A DNA stretch of 64,000 nucleotides, from positions 62,001 to 126,000 of the forward strand of contig DDUR01000034.1 in the NCBI GenBank assembly GCA_002344895.1, read 5' to 3'. This document shows, piece by piece, positions 8,324 through 17,130 of the stretch. Below the pieces are notes generated by a model. It was not told the DNA's origin. It worked only from the letters and a program-made list of their open reading frames with translations, and made no database searches. The translations under genes were made by a program, and so were the position numbers. Source of the stretch: Ignavibacteria bacterium UBA2333 (lineage in GTDB: Bacteria > Bacteroidota > Ignavibacteria > Kapaibacteriales > Kapaibacteriaceae). The stretch's first letter is position 1; every line of letters begins with the position of its first letter.

Positions 8324-10067
8324 AGATCGACAGACCTTCGGTAACGCGAACCGTCCACATTCCGGTTGCCAGTTCCGCTGTTGGAAGAACAACGACCCGA
8401 ACTTGTGGGCCGCCTTCTTCGTCAACAATACGCTGCACGCGACCAGTGACGTCAACGAGTTCGACCGTGAGTCGACCATGAGTTGTGCGCGTTATCTCCA
8501 TCATGGCCGACGTAGAGGCCGGATTTGGACTCATACGAATATGGGAGGGGGCAGAAGGGGCATCATCAACGCTAGAGATAGCGTCAATGAAGACACGGGT
8601 TGTCACTGGTAGGTGATCCGTGACCGTGCTACCGTAGGAGACGGTAAATGCCTGCGGATTTTCTATGAAGGTGCGATGGATATGCGGGGTGAGCGTGTTA
8701 CGAACCAATATGTTGTCAATCATACCACGCGAACCATACAGATACGTTCCGAGTCCACGTTCTGCCATCGGACAGGTTTGACACGACCATTGTGCATCGT
8801 CGAGGAAGGCCATGTACGGAGAACGGAGTGTCGTATCAACAACCGAGCGCAGTATACCGTCGTTAAAATCACCAACAACATAGACGAGGGAATCTGCATA
8901 GAAGTCACGCAGGTAGGCATGGAATGTTTCCGCATCCGTCTTACGACGATTGTAGTCCTCCATGGCTGTGGCAGAATCCGTGGCTTTTCCATGAATATTA
9001 AACACAACCATTCGTCGTGTTTGGCCACCGACCGTTACATCGAACGTTAGACGGTAGGGGAAACGACCATTCGCCCAAGCCTGTGCACCACCATTTACAG
9101 CGAGGCCATGAGTGACTGGTGTGACGGTTGCACGATTGTAGATGTAGGCAAGTTTCTGCTCTGACGTAATGTCTGACGCAAACAGGGTGCCGTAATCACC
9201 TTCAAGTATATCTGCGAGTGATGCGAGAGTGTCGGCACTGACAATTTCTTGAAGTGCGTAGATATCGGCAGCAATCGTATCCATGATTCGTGCAATCGAT
9301 TCACGTTGACGTTGTTTATCGCGCGGTCCACGTGTTGAATCAGCCCATCCGAACCATTCGAGATTCCATGTTGTAAGGTCGAACGTTCTAGACGACGCCA
9401 CTGTGTCGGGAACCACTGGTGGAAGTCCTAGATCCGTTGCAAACCGAGGTTGAATTTGAAAAGCCCCGCGGAATTGCCCGACAACGCCGATGAGGTCAAT
9501 GTCGCCATCAGGAATGGGTAAGAATCCTGTTGCAATCTCCGTTCCACCGTCGATACGGACATCAATGTCGTTTCCAAAAAGATCACGGACTTGATAGTTC
9601 GTTTCTCCTTGGAAATTTCCGGATTGAAGAAAGCGTACACGGCGGAGACGCACAAGTTGGCTCTCAACGGACTCGCCGATGTTGGGAATCGTTACGTTCC
9701 GTGGTTCCGGTGTATCTCGCTCAACAGGTATAACGGTGAAGGTAAGGTTGTTGCCAGTCAACTGGGACAATCCTGTACCAGGTTGACCCGTTGAAGGATT
9801 AAACTCTGCAAGTGTTCCGTTTTCAACGATAACACTGTCACCAATGCGAACACCTGCCCGGAATTGAGCGTTAAAAATGTTGATTCCGGCCGTGCCATCT
9901 TGAAGAAAAGCATTACTCCGGAACACACCTGCAGCCGTGACACGTCCTGCAATACGTGTAACTGTTGTCCCAAACTCCTGTTGTCGTGCTTGAGAAATGG
10001 AAATCGTCTGTGCTACGGCAGAGACAGTGAAAACTCCGAAAAAGAGTACGGAGATAAAGACGTTCAT
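8295..10067 (-). CDS. Secreted endonuclease/exonuclease/phosphatase-family protein with T9SS sorting domain
   Basis: This 590-residue exported protein starts with a signal peptide (about 1-19). An OB-fold-like region follows (about 20-215), and then an EEP-fold nuclease domain (about 225-490) with TTWNLEWFGW, IYALQEIV, VYVVGDFND and TVTDHLPVTTRV, which hold the metal- and catalytic-site residues (N, E, D/N, D/H). The tail (about 505-590), with RMSPNPAS near its start, is a type A T9SS C-terminal sorting domain. It probably acts on extracellular DNA or phosphoesters at the cell surface. It follows a lipoprotein gene by 7 bases and is the last gene of the TonB-receptor operon. Its 3' end overlaps rsmE. 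Confidence 0.85.
   Translation of the reverse strand: MNVFISVLFFGVFTVSAVAQTISISQARQQEFGTTVTRIAGRVTAAGVFRSNAFLQDGTAGINIFNAQFRAGVRIGDSVIVENGTLAEFNPSTGQPGTGLSQLTGNNLTFTVIPVERDTPEPRNVTIPNIGESVESQLVRLRRVRFLQSGNFQGETNYQVRDLFGNDIDVRIDGGTEIATGFLPIPDGDIDLIGVVGQFRGAFQIQPRFATDLGLPPVVPDTVASSRTFDLTTWNLEWFGWADSTRGPRDKQRQRESIARIMDTIAADIYALQEIVSADTLASLADILEGDYGTLFASDITSEQKLAYIYNRATVTPVTHGLAVNGGAQAWANGRFPYRLTFDVTVGGQTRRMVVFNIHGKATDSATAMEDYNRRKTDAETFHAYLRDFYADSLVYVVGDFNDGILRSVVDTTLRSPYMAFLDDAQWSCQTCPMAERGLGTYLYGSRGMIDNILVRNTLTPHIHRTFIENPQAFTVSYGSTVTDHLPVTTRVFIDAISSVDDAPSAPSHIRMSPNPASTSAMMEITRTTHGRLTVELVDVTGRVQRIVDEEGGPQVRVVVLPTAELATGMWTVRVTEGLSISTLPLMIVR
8546..8561 (+). repeat. GGGGC-pair motif, copy 4
   Basis: AGGGGGC-AGAA-GGGGC in the secreted nuclease gene (antisense), at the linker APSAPS before the T9SS sorting tail. 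Confidence 0.8.
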
Positions 10068-10074
10068 GTTGACC

Positions 10075-10761
10075 TCAGAAGATGGACAGTGCTAGGGAAT
10101 CGGGAACCGGTGGAGCAGCATCGAAGGTGTAGAGAATGCGTGTTGAACCGGCTGAAATTGAAACATTGGAAAGTGTTGTCAGGATGTCCGTTGTTCCGTA
10201 CGCCCGTATCTGGAACGTGTATGTGCCTGGCTCGAGAGCAACCCATGATGGAGATGCAATGCCAGGAAGGAAAACCTCTGGAAACACCTTTGTACCATCG
10301 GGGGTGACGACCTCAACAAACTCGCCATCCGTGAGTTCATACTCAGCCATGTGAACAAACTTTACGAAGCCGCGGGTTTCTGATGTCGGAAGTACGGTGT
10401 CCTGTACGGCGGAGCGGAATTCAACGAGGTTGGTTTTTGTACCCTTGGCAAATAGGATGACGCGCGCACTCCCTCCAAGGGTATAGAACAAGGTATCACG
10501 ACGGAGGGATCGTCCAGAATCCAGTAGAACAAAGCTCACTGCACGACCAGCAGGAGACGGCACGTATCCAGATGCTTCACCTCGAGCCACATCGAAGGAT
10601 GTTGTGCCATCAACAAGAACGCCGAGTGATACAACATCACGTGTAACGTTGACAACACGTACTGATGCCGGAGACGGTTCAGGAAACGTCAGAACATCCT
10701 CATCACATGAGGAAAGAATTGATGTGACGAGAGCGAGCAAGATGAGACAGGAGAAACGCAT
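10075..10761 (-). CDS. DUF4397-domain lipoprotein
   Basis: This 228-residue protein has a lipoprotein signal peptide ending at the lipobox LSSC (Cys19). The mature part has one DUF4397-type beta-sandwich repeat (about 30-125: VRVVNVTRD, LGVLVDG and PSPAGRAVSF are typical) and a second similar half (about 125-228). DUF4397 proteins are surface or periplasmic lipoproteins of unknown function in Bacteroidota and relatives. The gene sits 12 bases after the TonB-dependent receptor and 7 before the nuclease. This suggests an accessory surface lipoprotein of the receptor, in the manner of SusD but with no SusD similarity. Confidence 0.75.
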   Translation of the reverse strand: MRFSCLILLALVTSILSSCDEDVLTFPEPSPASVRVVNVTRDVVSLGVLVDGTTSFDVARGEASGYVPSPAGRAVSFVLLDSGRSLRRDTLFYTLGGSARVILFAKGTKTNLVEFRSAVQDTVLPTSETRGFVKFVHMAEYELTDGEFVEVVTPDGTKVFPEVFLPGIASPSWVALEPGTYTFQIRAYGTTDILTTLSNVSISAGSTRILYTFDAAPPVPDSLALSIF

Positions 10762-10773
10762 GGTGAACTTTAA

Positions 10774-13700
10774 TCAGAAATTGTAACGAATACCCAATTG
10801 CATACGCCAGCGTGACCCGTAGTTGTCAACGATGTAGACGCCGGGTCTGCCGTTCGTAATGGGTTCCGAATACGACATACGGAGGCGACCCTGATCGTCA
10901 AAGGGTCGTCCACCCGATAGAGACAATCCGAAAAGATTTGCGCTTTGAAAGTTTACGTATTGCTGAGTCCCCAAATCTGCTCCCAGCAGATTGAAGATGT
11001 TTTCAACATCCAGTGTTACATCAATTGTGTTAGATCCCAATCCAGGAAGTCGCTGTGTGAGCCGCATGTCGAGGCGGTTTATCCACGGTTCACGAAGACT
11101 GTTTCGTGGAAGGATTCGACCTTGATACTCACGGAGTATGGGATTAGCCTCAACGATGGCCACTATCTGTTCCCAGACCTGATCCGAAGTTCTAAGGTCA
11201 GTACCTGTAGGTTGAACAACAACAACCTTCGTTCCGTAGTCTTCTCTGCGCGGAATGTAGATAAGGTCGTTTCCACCGAGAGCATTGTCGCCGTTATAGT
11301 CCTGGATATATGACAGCGAATAGGGCCGGCCCGAGTTTCCGCTATATACGATTCCAATTGTTGTTGCTACGTCCTTTGTCCACGTATGTGTATACGACAC
11401 GTTGGCGAGTACCCGATGGGGAACATCAAAGTTTGACCGGCCTAGGGTAGCATTGTTTGGATCAATAGCATCAGTGTTGCCCCATTGGGACAGAGCTGTC
11501 GCATCCGATGAAGAGTTGAGATCATAGGCGGCCATGTGGGTGTAGGAAAACAGGGCACGTAGACCGGGGACGATGGTGTTCGATTCATCGATGTTTAACT
11601 GGAACGATGCTGAATAGGAGTAACCTTCGTCGCGGCTGCGGAGAAGAAGAACCTGGACAAACTCAGGCGCTGCAAGTGAATCTGCTCTGCTGGCATCTGC
11701 ATACATCGGGCGGCCGTCGAGCGGAGAGATACCATTCTGACGAAGGTTGATGTTGGCATAATCAACAGAGTTAAGATTTTTTCCATACATACCCTCAACG
11801 GTGAGGGTCACGCCTTGTAGGAGTCGTAGATCAACACCGAGTGTTGAACGCCATAACTGTGGGAAACGGAAATTCTCGTCGGTAAGATTAATTACGGATC
11901 TCTGCGTTGTAGCTGTTCCCGGAAAGGTTGAGTCTCCGGGTACGGGGGGATTTCGTGGGTCGAATACCCACGGGAGATTTGTGCGCGGATCGATGATCGG
12001 GGCATTGCCTGCTCCGCTCCGACCGACTTCGGCTCGGAAAATGTCGATGCCGGTATTGGCAAACTGGTTGCCGATCCATACTGCAGGTACTCGCCCGGTA
12101 AAGATGCCTGTTCCTCCACGAACGATGATGGACCTGTCACCCGATACGTCAAGGTTAAACCCGAGGCGAGGTGAAAACTGTAGTGTTGACGAAGGTAATC
12201 TCGAGGTCGAATATCCGGGGAATCTTTCTGTAACAAGCGAATTATAAAGAGGCGAATCGAGATAGACTGGTACATCAATTCTCAATCCACCGTTGAAACG
12301 GAGGGATGAGTTTACTTGCCACTCGTCCATAACATACGTTCCAAGTTGTGCCATTTTCCAAGGGAATCGAGGGAACGCACCTTCATCGTACAGTGCAGGA
12401 TTCGCATAGGCTATGGAGTAGTAGTTCGGAGTAGAATCCTGAAACGAAGCAAGATCTGCGTACTGTACCGCTCCGTATGCGTCACGCATAAAGAGATTGT
12501 TAAACAATGATAGCTCGTTATGCGTGCCGATGGTAATTGTATGATCGCCAAAGAAGACGGAAATGTCGTCCGTCACAGTGATAACCTGTTGGTCAAGTGC
12601 ATTGGCCTGTGATGTGCGGTCGGGACCAAACACAACTGCTTCGCGACTTCCCACATAGATTCGTGACTCAGGAAATCGCGCCCCGGCATTAACACGCTCT
12701 TCATTTGTTACGGTTACACTGATGCGGAACTCATTTGCAATGGACTCACCCACAATCGTGTTGAGCTGAGCAACAAACTGATTCGACATTGTTGTGAATT
12801 CATTCGCCTGGCTTCCGAATCCATAAAGTGTCGTTGTTCGCTGCAGATTTCGCAGTTGTGTACCATAGAGCAGATTGTGCCGGAACTGTAGTTTGTTGTC
12901 CTCGTCAATGTTCCAGTCGATGCGCGTAAGAATATTGTACGACTGATTGGGGATCGATGTTGGATTCTCGGTCTGTCCTGGATCGTAGCCGTATTGATTA
13001 CGAACGTTTGTAGCGATGTCGTCGATAACCTGACGCGGAACAGGGAAGTTGTTCAGCGAATTCGGGTCGTTTAAGCCTACTTCTGCTGGTGTAGATCTCT
13101 GACGTGATTCTGCACTCACGTGGAGGAAAAGTTTATCTTTAATGAGTGGTCCACCAACACGTCCTCCAAACTGTGCATCGAAGAAGTTTTCAAACGGACG
13201 GCGATTGGCATCTGGACTCAATCCAACAAGGGCTTCATTTCGACCATAGGAAAAGATGGAGCCACGCCAAACATTTGTACCGCCGCGTGTGATAGCGTTA
13301 ATAAGTCCACCGGTAAATCCGCTCTGGCGTACATCGTATGGTGATACATTTACCTTAAGTTCTTCGATGGCTTCGAGTGTGATAAAGTTGTTATTTGCAA
13401 CACTACCAGCCGTTCCCGCTCCACCAATACCGTATCCGTCATTCGCGGTGGCACCGTCAATTTGAAAGTTGTTAAATCGTGTGTTCTGTCCGCCGACACT
13501 GATGCCTGCAGTCGCATCAAAACTTCCACCCGTCGAAGCAGACTGTGTAGCATAGGGATTCATCCGCGCCATATCAGATATGCTACGGTTGATCGTTGGT
13601 GCGGCAGTGATCTGTTGTTCACTGATGATCGATCCTGCACCGGTCCGACTCGTATCCATCAGGATACTTTTGTCGGCGGTGACAACAATCTCTGGTAAAT

Positions 13701-14055
13701 GATTACTCTCCAACTCAACCATGAGAAAATCGCGTGTAACGGTTTCTCCCACGTCAACGCGAACATTGGTTGCTGTGATGGCAGGATAACCAACGTAGGT
13801 AACGGTGACCGTGTATAAGCCTGGCCGTAATCCGCGTATCGAATACTTTCCGTTCGCTCGAGCGATTGTTCCGTAGATAGCACCCGTTTGCGAAAAAACT
13901 GCCTTAATGGTTGCCCCGGACAGCCCTTGTTGTGTCTTCGAATCTTTAACGACTCCCGACATTGAGCCGGTTGTGACGCCTTGACCGTGCACGGACGTAT
14001 GAGCCAGGAGACCGACGGTCAGGACAATGGTGAGGAGGAAGAAACAACGGTTCAT
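10774..14055 (-). CDS. TonB-dependent receptor with carboxypeptidase-regulatory-like domain
   Basis: The 1093-residue outer-membrane receptor is counted from the ATG giving MNRCFFLLTI; the upstream ATG adds 21 residues before the signal peptide. Order: signal peptide (about 1-25), CarboxypepD_reg-like domain (about 30-115, GVVKDSKTQQGLSGATI), plug (about 125-245), then a long barrel ending in MQLGIRYNF with the terminal aromatic typical of BamA substrates. It resembles the large Oar/TonB receptors of the group rather than a vitamin- or siderophore-specific type. It leads an operon with a DUF4397 lipoprotein and a secreted nuclease, which hints at uptake of a phosphate- or nucleic-acid-derived nutrient. 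The substrate is not shown by sequence. Confidence 0.88.
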   Translation of the reverse strand: MNRCFFLLTIVLTVGLLAHTSVHGQGVTTGSMSGVVKDSKTQQGLSGATIKAVFSQTGAIYGTIARANGKYSIRGLRPGLYTVTVTYVGYPAITATNVRVDVGETVTRDFLMVELESNHLPEIVVTADKSILMDTSRTGAGSIISEQQITAAPTINRSISDMARMNPYATQSASTGGSFDATAGISVGGQNTRFNNFQIDGATANDGYGIGGAGTAGSVANNNFITLEAIEELKVNVSPYDVRQSGFTGGLINAITRGGTNVWRGSIFSYGRNEALVGLSPDANRRPFENFFDAQFGGRVGGPLIKDKLFLHVSAESRQRSTPAEVGLNDPNSLNNFPVPRQVIDDIATNVRNQYGYDPGQTENPTSIPNQSYNILTRIDWNIDEDNKLQFRHNLLYGTQLRNLQRTTTLYGFGSQANEFTTMSNQFVAQLNTIVGESIANEFRISVTVTNEERVNAGARFPESRIYVGSREAVVFGPDRTSQANALDQQVITVTDDISVFFGDHTITIGTHNELSLFNNLFMRDAYGAVQYADLASFQDSTPNYYSIAYANPALYDEGAFPRFPWKMAQLGTYVMDEWQVNSSLRFNGGLRIDVPVYLDSPLYNSLVTERFPGYSTSRLPSSTLQFSPRLGFNLDVSGDRSIIVRGGTGIFTGRVPAVWIGNQFANTGIDIFRAEVGRSGAGNAPIIDPRTNLPWVFDPRNPPVPGDSTFPGTATTQRSVINLTDENFRFPQLWRSTLGVDLRLLQGVTLTVEGMYGKNLNSVDYANINLRQNGISPLDGRPMYADASRADSLAAPEFVQVLLLRSRDEGYSYSASFQLNIDESNTIVPGLRALFSYTHMAAYDLNSSSDATALSQWGNTDAIDPNNATLGRSNFDVPHRVLANVSYTHTWTKDVATTIGIVYSGNSGRPYSLSYIQDYNGDNALGGNDLIYIPRREDYGTKVVVVQPTGTDLRTSDQVWEQIVAIVEANPILREYQGRILPRNSLREPWINRLDMRLTQRLPGLGSNTIDVTLDVENIFNLLGADLGTQQYVNFQSANLFGLSLSGGRPFDDQGRLRMSYSEPITNGRPGVYIVDNYGSRWRMQLGIRYNF

Positions 14056-14149
14056 GGGTCTCCGACAAGGTGATGTGCGTCGTATCGGTGTGGAGGCCAA
14101 AACTACGGGATTTCCCATGGCCGTTCATTGCACCCGTATATTCGTAACG

Positions 14150-15847
14150 ATGTCATTACATGCGGCACAACATCTGGTCGCCACCAGTTCAGCATTGAAC
14201 ATTGCGTCCTTACTCGATTTGAGCTCTCGTCTTTCCGAGGAGAACTCTGCGGATGACGTGCTCAATGCGGCCTTGCTGAGCATTATGGGCAAGTTAAAAG
14301 TGCGACGGTCTTGTGCTCTCATCCCTGATGGACACATGCTTTCGACGGTACGCGTTAAAGCGGTTCCACAGCTGTCGATTGCTCTACCAGAGACAATTGA
14401 TCTCGGATTTCTGCCCGACGACGTCTGCGTTGCGCCCTTAATCGAAGCGGGTCTTACGTGGTGGGTGCCGCTTGCAATTCACGGCGAATTGTTAGGTGTG
14501 CTGTGTTTTGGGCCTACGTTGGATGGCGTAGAGGACGGTGAAGAGACCCGCGCCTACCTTGATCTCGTCAGGTCTATTGTCTCCACAGCTGTCCACAATG
14601 CTCGGATGGTTGGTTCACTACTTCAGGCAAAAAAGGATTTAGAGGCTCAGACCCTACTTGTAACGTCGCTGTTTGAGTCAGCGCGTGACTTTACCGGCCA
14701 AACCAAACCGAAGGAAATCCTGCGAATACTCTCGTATAGGCTTATGGGACAGCTGATGATCAGCAGCTTTGCCCTCTACCTTCGGGACGCTGAAGTTGAA
14801 GCACGAAACGTAATCGTAAATCGCGCAGGTGCCCAGAATCTGGCAGAACTCCATGAACGGCTGAACATCGTACAGCGAGTTATCAGAACGTCGGATTTAG
14901 CAGATGACGATGAATTGCGATATGAACTGGAACAGCATAACGTAGGTGTTGTGACGCCTATGCATGTACACGGTAAGCATCTAGGCGCGCTGGCCGTCTG
15001 CAACAAACTCAACGGCAGTAACTTTACCGACGAGGAAGTCACGTTTATCGAGTCGCTTGGCAATACAGCAATTGCTGCCCTTGAAGTTCATCGTTTGTAC
15101 GACGTTGAAAAGCGAGAACTCGAAATGCTCTCGCAGTTACGTATTGCCGCAGACATTCAACGGGGCCTGCTTCCGGTGACGTTGCCTGTTGTCGATGCCT
15201 TGGACATTGCTGCCGAGACTGAGCCAAGTACTGGAATCGGAGGCGATTACTACGATGTGATCCCACTTGATGAAGATCGAACACTGTTTGCCATCGGCGA
15301 CGTTTCTGGTAAAGGTATTCCCGCTGCCTTAATTATGGCGAACGTTCAGGCGGCACTGAATACTCTTGCAAAGCTTGATCTAACCCTCACACAAATCGCT
15401 GAGAGGATTAACGCTCTCGTCTGCGACAACACAGATCCCGACGTCTTTGTCACGCTGTTCCTTTGCGTCATTCACGGGTCGACCGGCGCAATCGAATACG
15501 TCAATGCCGGCCACAATCCCCCTTTTATCCTCGATGGTGACAATGTAATCCTTCTCACTGATGGGGGAGTACTCACCGGAGTGATACCTGATCCTCCGCC
15601 ATACATACTCGGCGTAGGAACGATATCACCAGAGGCCGTCCTCGTGATGTATACCGATGGAGTCACCGAAGCTCGAAATGAGGGTGGTGATGAGTACGGT
15701 GTGGGTGCACTTGTTGACGTTGTTCGTAAACGAAAAGACTCTTCTTCTGAAGCAATTCTTCGATCAATCACAACAGACGTCCGTGTCTTTGCCGACAATA
15801 AAAGCCGCGATGACGATACGTCTATCATCGTCATCAAACGATCATGA
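14150..15847 (+). CDS. GAF-domain PP2C-type (SpoIIE/RsbU-like) serine phosphatase
   Basis: This 565-residue cytoplasmic protein has two GAF-like sensor regions (about 15-170 and 185-335), a short helical linker with ISxDIQRGLLP-like spacing, and a C-terminal SpoIIE/PP2C phosphatase domain (about 355-565). Metal-site motifs are visible: GIGGDYYDVIP, AIGDVSGKGIPAAL, YVNAGHNPP, VMYTDGVTEARN and DDDTSIIVIK. Such proteins dephosphorylate anti-anti-sigma (STAS) proteins in partner-switching pathways. No STAS or kinase partner lies in the window. The start giving MSLHAAQHLV is chosen because earlier ATGs lie opposite the start of the divergent receptor gene. The stop overlaps the following methyltransferase start (ATGA). 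Confidence 0.85.
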   Translation: MSLHAAQHLVATSSALNIASLLDLSSRLSEENSADDVLNAALLSIMGKLKVRRSCALIPDGHMLSTVRVKAVPQLSIALPETIDLGFLPDDVCVAPLIEAGLTWWVPLAIHGELLGVLCFGPTLDGVEDGEETRAYLDLVRSIVSTAVHNARMVGSLLQAKKDLEAQTLLVTSLFESARDFTGQTKPKEILRILSYRLMGQLMISSFALYLRDAEVEARNVIVNRAGAQNLAELHERLNIVQRVIRTSDLADDDELRYELEQHNVGVVTPMHVHGKHLGALAVCNKLNGSNFTDEEVTFIESLGNTAIAALEVHRLYDVEKRELEMLSQLRIAADIQRGLLPVTLPVVDALDIAAETEPSTGIGGDYYDVIPLDEDRTLFAIGDVSGKGIPAALIMANVQAALNTLAKLDLTLTQIAERINALVCDNTDPDVFVTLFLCVIHGSTGAIEYVNAGHNPPFILDGDNVILLTDGGVLTGVIPDPPPYILGVGTISPEAVLVMYTDGVTEARNEGGDEYGVGALVDVVRKRKDSSSEAILRSITTDVRVFADNKSRDDDTSIIVIKRS

Positions 15848-17130
15848 ACTTTGAACTAGCTCTTCTGAAGGTCCTCCGGGAACGTGGCCTCGCCACGGCC
15901 GAGGGACCCGACCCACTTGCGGCACTAACGTATTCCAAGGAACTTGACTGCAAACGTGAGGCATTCCGCCTCGTATCGCGGGATCTAGGTTTCCGCGACG
16001 CACATGTCTATGACGTTGTAGCAGCTCCGCAACCGCGGCATTATCGCACAACATCTCGCCGGCGTGTTGCGATTATTCGAGGCCGACCGATGCTCGCCCA
16101 CGGAGACGGGCGTGTTGAAGATCTCGATCGTGCATCCACGCTCGAACCTGATTCGCACCACAAGGTCTATGCAACCATCACGGCTGAACTTGATCGGATG
16201 CGGGCCTTGCCGAAAAAACGTACGGACTCTGGTGACGTCAAGTTCTTCCTCAATCACGTCATTGTGCGTGGCACCGATGAAGAGCTCGTAGTTATCTTTA
16301 ACGTCCGCCTTCTTGATGCGTCCTTAGTTCGACTACTACGTGGATGGACCGTTGCACTGCGTCGTGCAATTCCGGCAGTAGCTCACGTTTGGATCTATAA
16401 TGACCCCTCAGGTAGCCGATACTATCTTGAACAAGATCGTCCACCCGGTGAGGTTGGTGCAAAAAAACTCCATGGTGCTGCAGCCACCACGCTCAACATT
16501 CACGGAGTAATGTATCAGGTTGGAGTCTTTTCCTTCAGCCAGGTGAATCGTGCAATGATGCCTGAGCTCGTTCAAACTGTCCGACGTCTAGCCCTTGAGC
16601 CGCCCCTTCGCCCGCAGGGCGGCCCCCTTCCGATCATCTACGATCTCTACGGCGGATACGGTTTGTTTGGTGCAGCTCTTGCCAAGGACGCGGCCCATAT
16701 CATTGAAGTAGACGCTGATGAGACGACCGTTGCAAATGCTCGGTACAATGTGAAGCGTGCCGGCGGGCACGTAACGGCACTCACGATGCCCGTTACGGCA
16801 ACATCCGTAGAGCGGCGTATACCTCAATTTGAGCGGCAAGGGGCAGAAGGGGCACCCGTGGTGGTAATTCTTGACCCACCAAGAAGTGGTACGGCGGAGA
16901 ACGTTATAGCAGCCCTTGCAGCTCGAAATCCGGACCGTGTTATACACGTTTTCTGTGGGCCCGACGAGATATCAAGGTCGATGAAGGAGTGGCGCGCAGC
17001 AGGATACGTTGCTGATATCGTTGTACCGCTCGATCTCTTTCCTGGCACGGCTGGGCTTGAAGTTATCGTTCGACTTGTGCCGGCACCGAAGGTCAGCGAT
17101 GACGTTCGAGAGCCCAGGAGAAGACGCTGA
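15844..17130 (+). CDS. TrmA/RlmD-family RNA (uracil-5-)-methyltransferase, short form
   Basis: This 428-residue class I methyltransferase belongs to the RNA m5U family. Visible parts are SFSQVN (about 232), the SAM-binding DLYGGYGLFG (about 263-272), the VILDPPRSG motif (about 341-349) and the putative catalytic Cys in VFCGPDE (about 370), with the C-terminal Glu in TAGLEV. Usual RlmC/RlmD/TrmA proteins have an N-terminal TRAM domain and/or a four-Cys iron-sulfur cluster; neither is present, and the N terminus begins almost at the core domain. It is translationally coupled to the phosphatase gene. Two GGGGC-pair motifs lie inside it. The 3' end overlaps glgA by 38 bases. The specific RNA target is uncertain. 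Confidence 0.75.
   Translation: MNFELALLKVLRERGLATAEGPDPLAALTYSKELDCKREAFRLVSRDLGFRDAHVYDVVAAPQPRHYRTTSRRRVAIIRGRPMLAHGDGRVEDLDRASTLEPDSHHKVYATITAELDRMRALPKKRTDSGDVKFFLNHVIVRGTDEELVVIFNVRLLDASLVRLLRGWTVALRRAIPAVAHVWIYNDPSGSRYYLEQDRPPGEVGAKKLHGAAATTLNIHGVMYQVGVFSFSQVNRAMMPELVQTVRRLALEPPLRPQGGPLPIIYDLYGGYGLFGAALAKDAAHIIEVDADETTVANARYNVKRAGGHVTALTMPVTATSVERRIPQFERQGAEGAPVVVILDPPRSGTAENVIAALAARNPDRVIHVFCGPDEISRSMKEWRAAGYVADIVVPLDLFPGTAGLEVIVRLVPAPKVSDDVREPRRRR
16602..16629 (-). repeat. GGGGC-pair motif with inner hairpin, copy 5
   Basis: GCCCCTT and GCCCCCTT flank a CGCCC-GCA-GGGCG hairpin in the TrmA-family gene, encoding PPLRPQGGPLP. It is a longer version of the motif. Confidence 0.7.
16838..16853 (+). 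repeat. GGGGC-pair motif, copy 6
   Basis: AAGGGGCAGAAGGGGC, close to a consensus copy, in the TrmA-family gene, encoding QGAEGAP. It is 0.2 kb from copy 5 and inverted to it. Confidence 0.85.

Noticed and set aside
13912..13929. GCCCCGGACAGCCCTTG in the TonB receptor gene as a motif copy
   Set aside because: It encodes the conserved GLSGATI of the carboxypeptidase-regulatory domain and has only one four-C tract.
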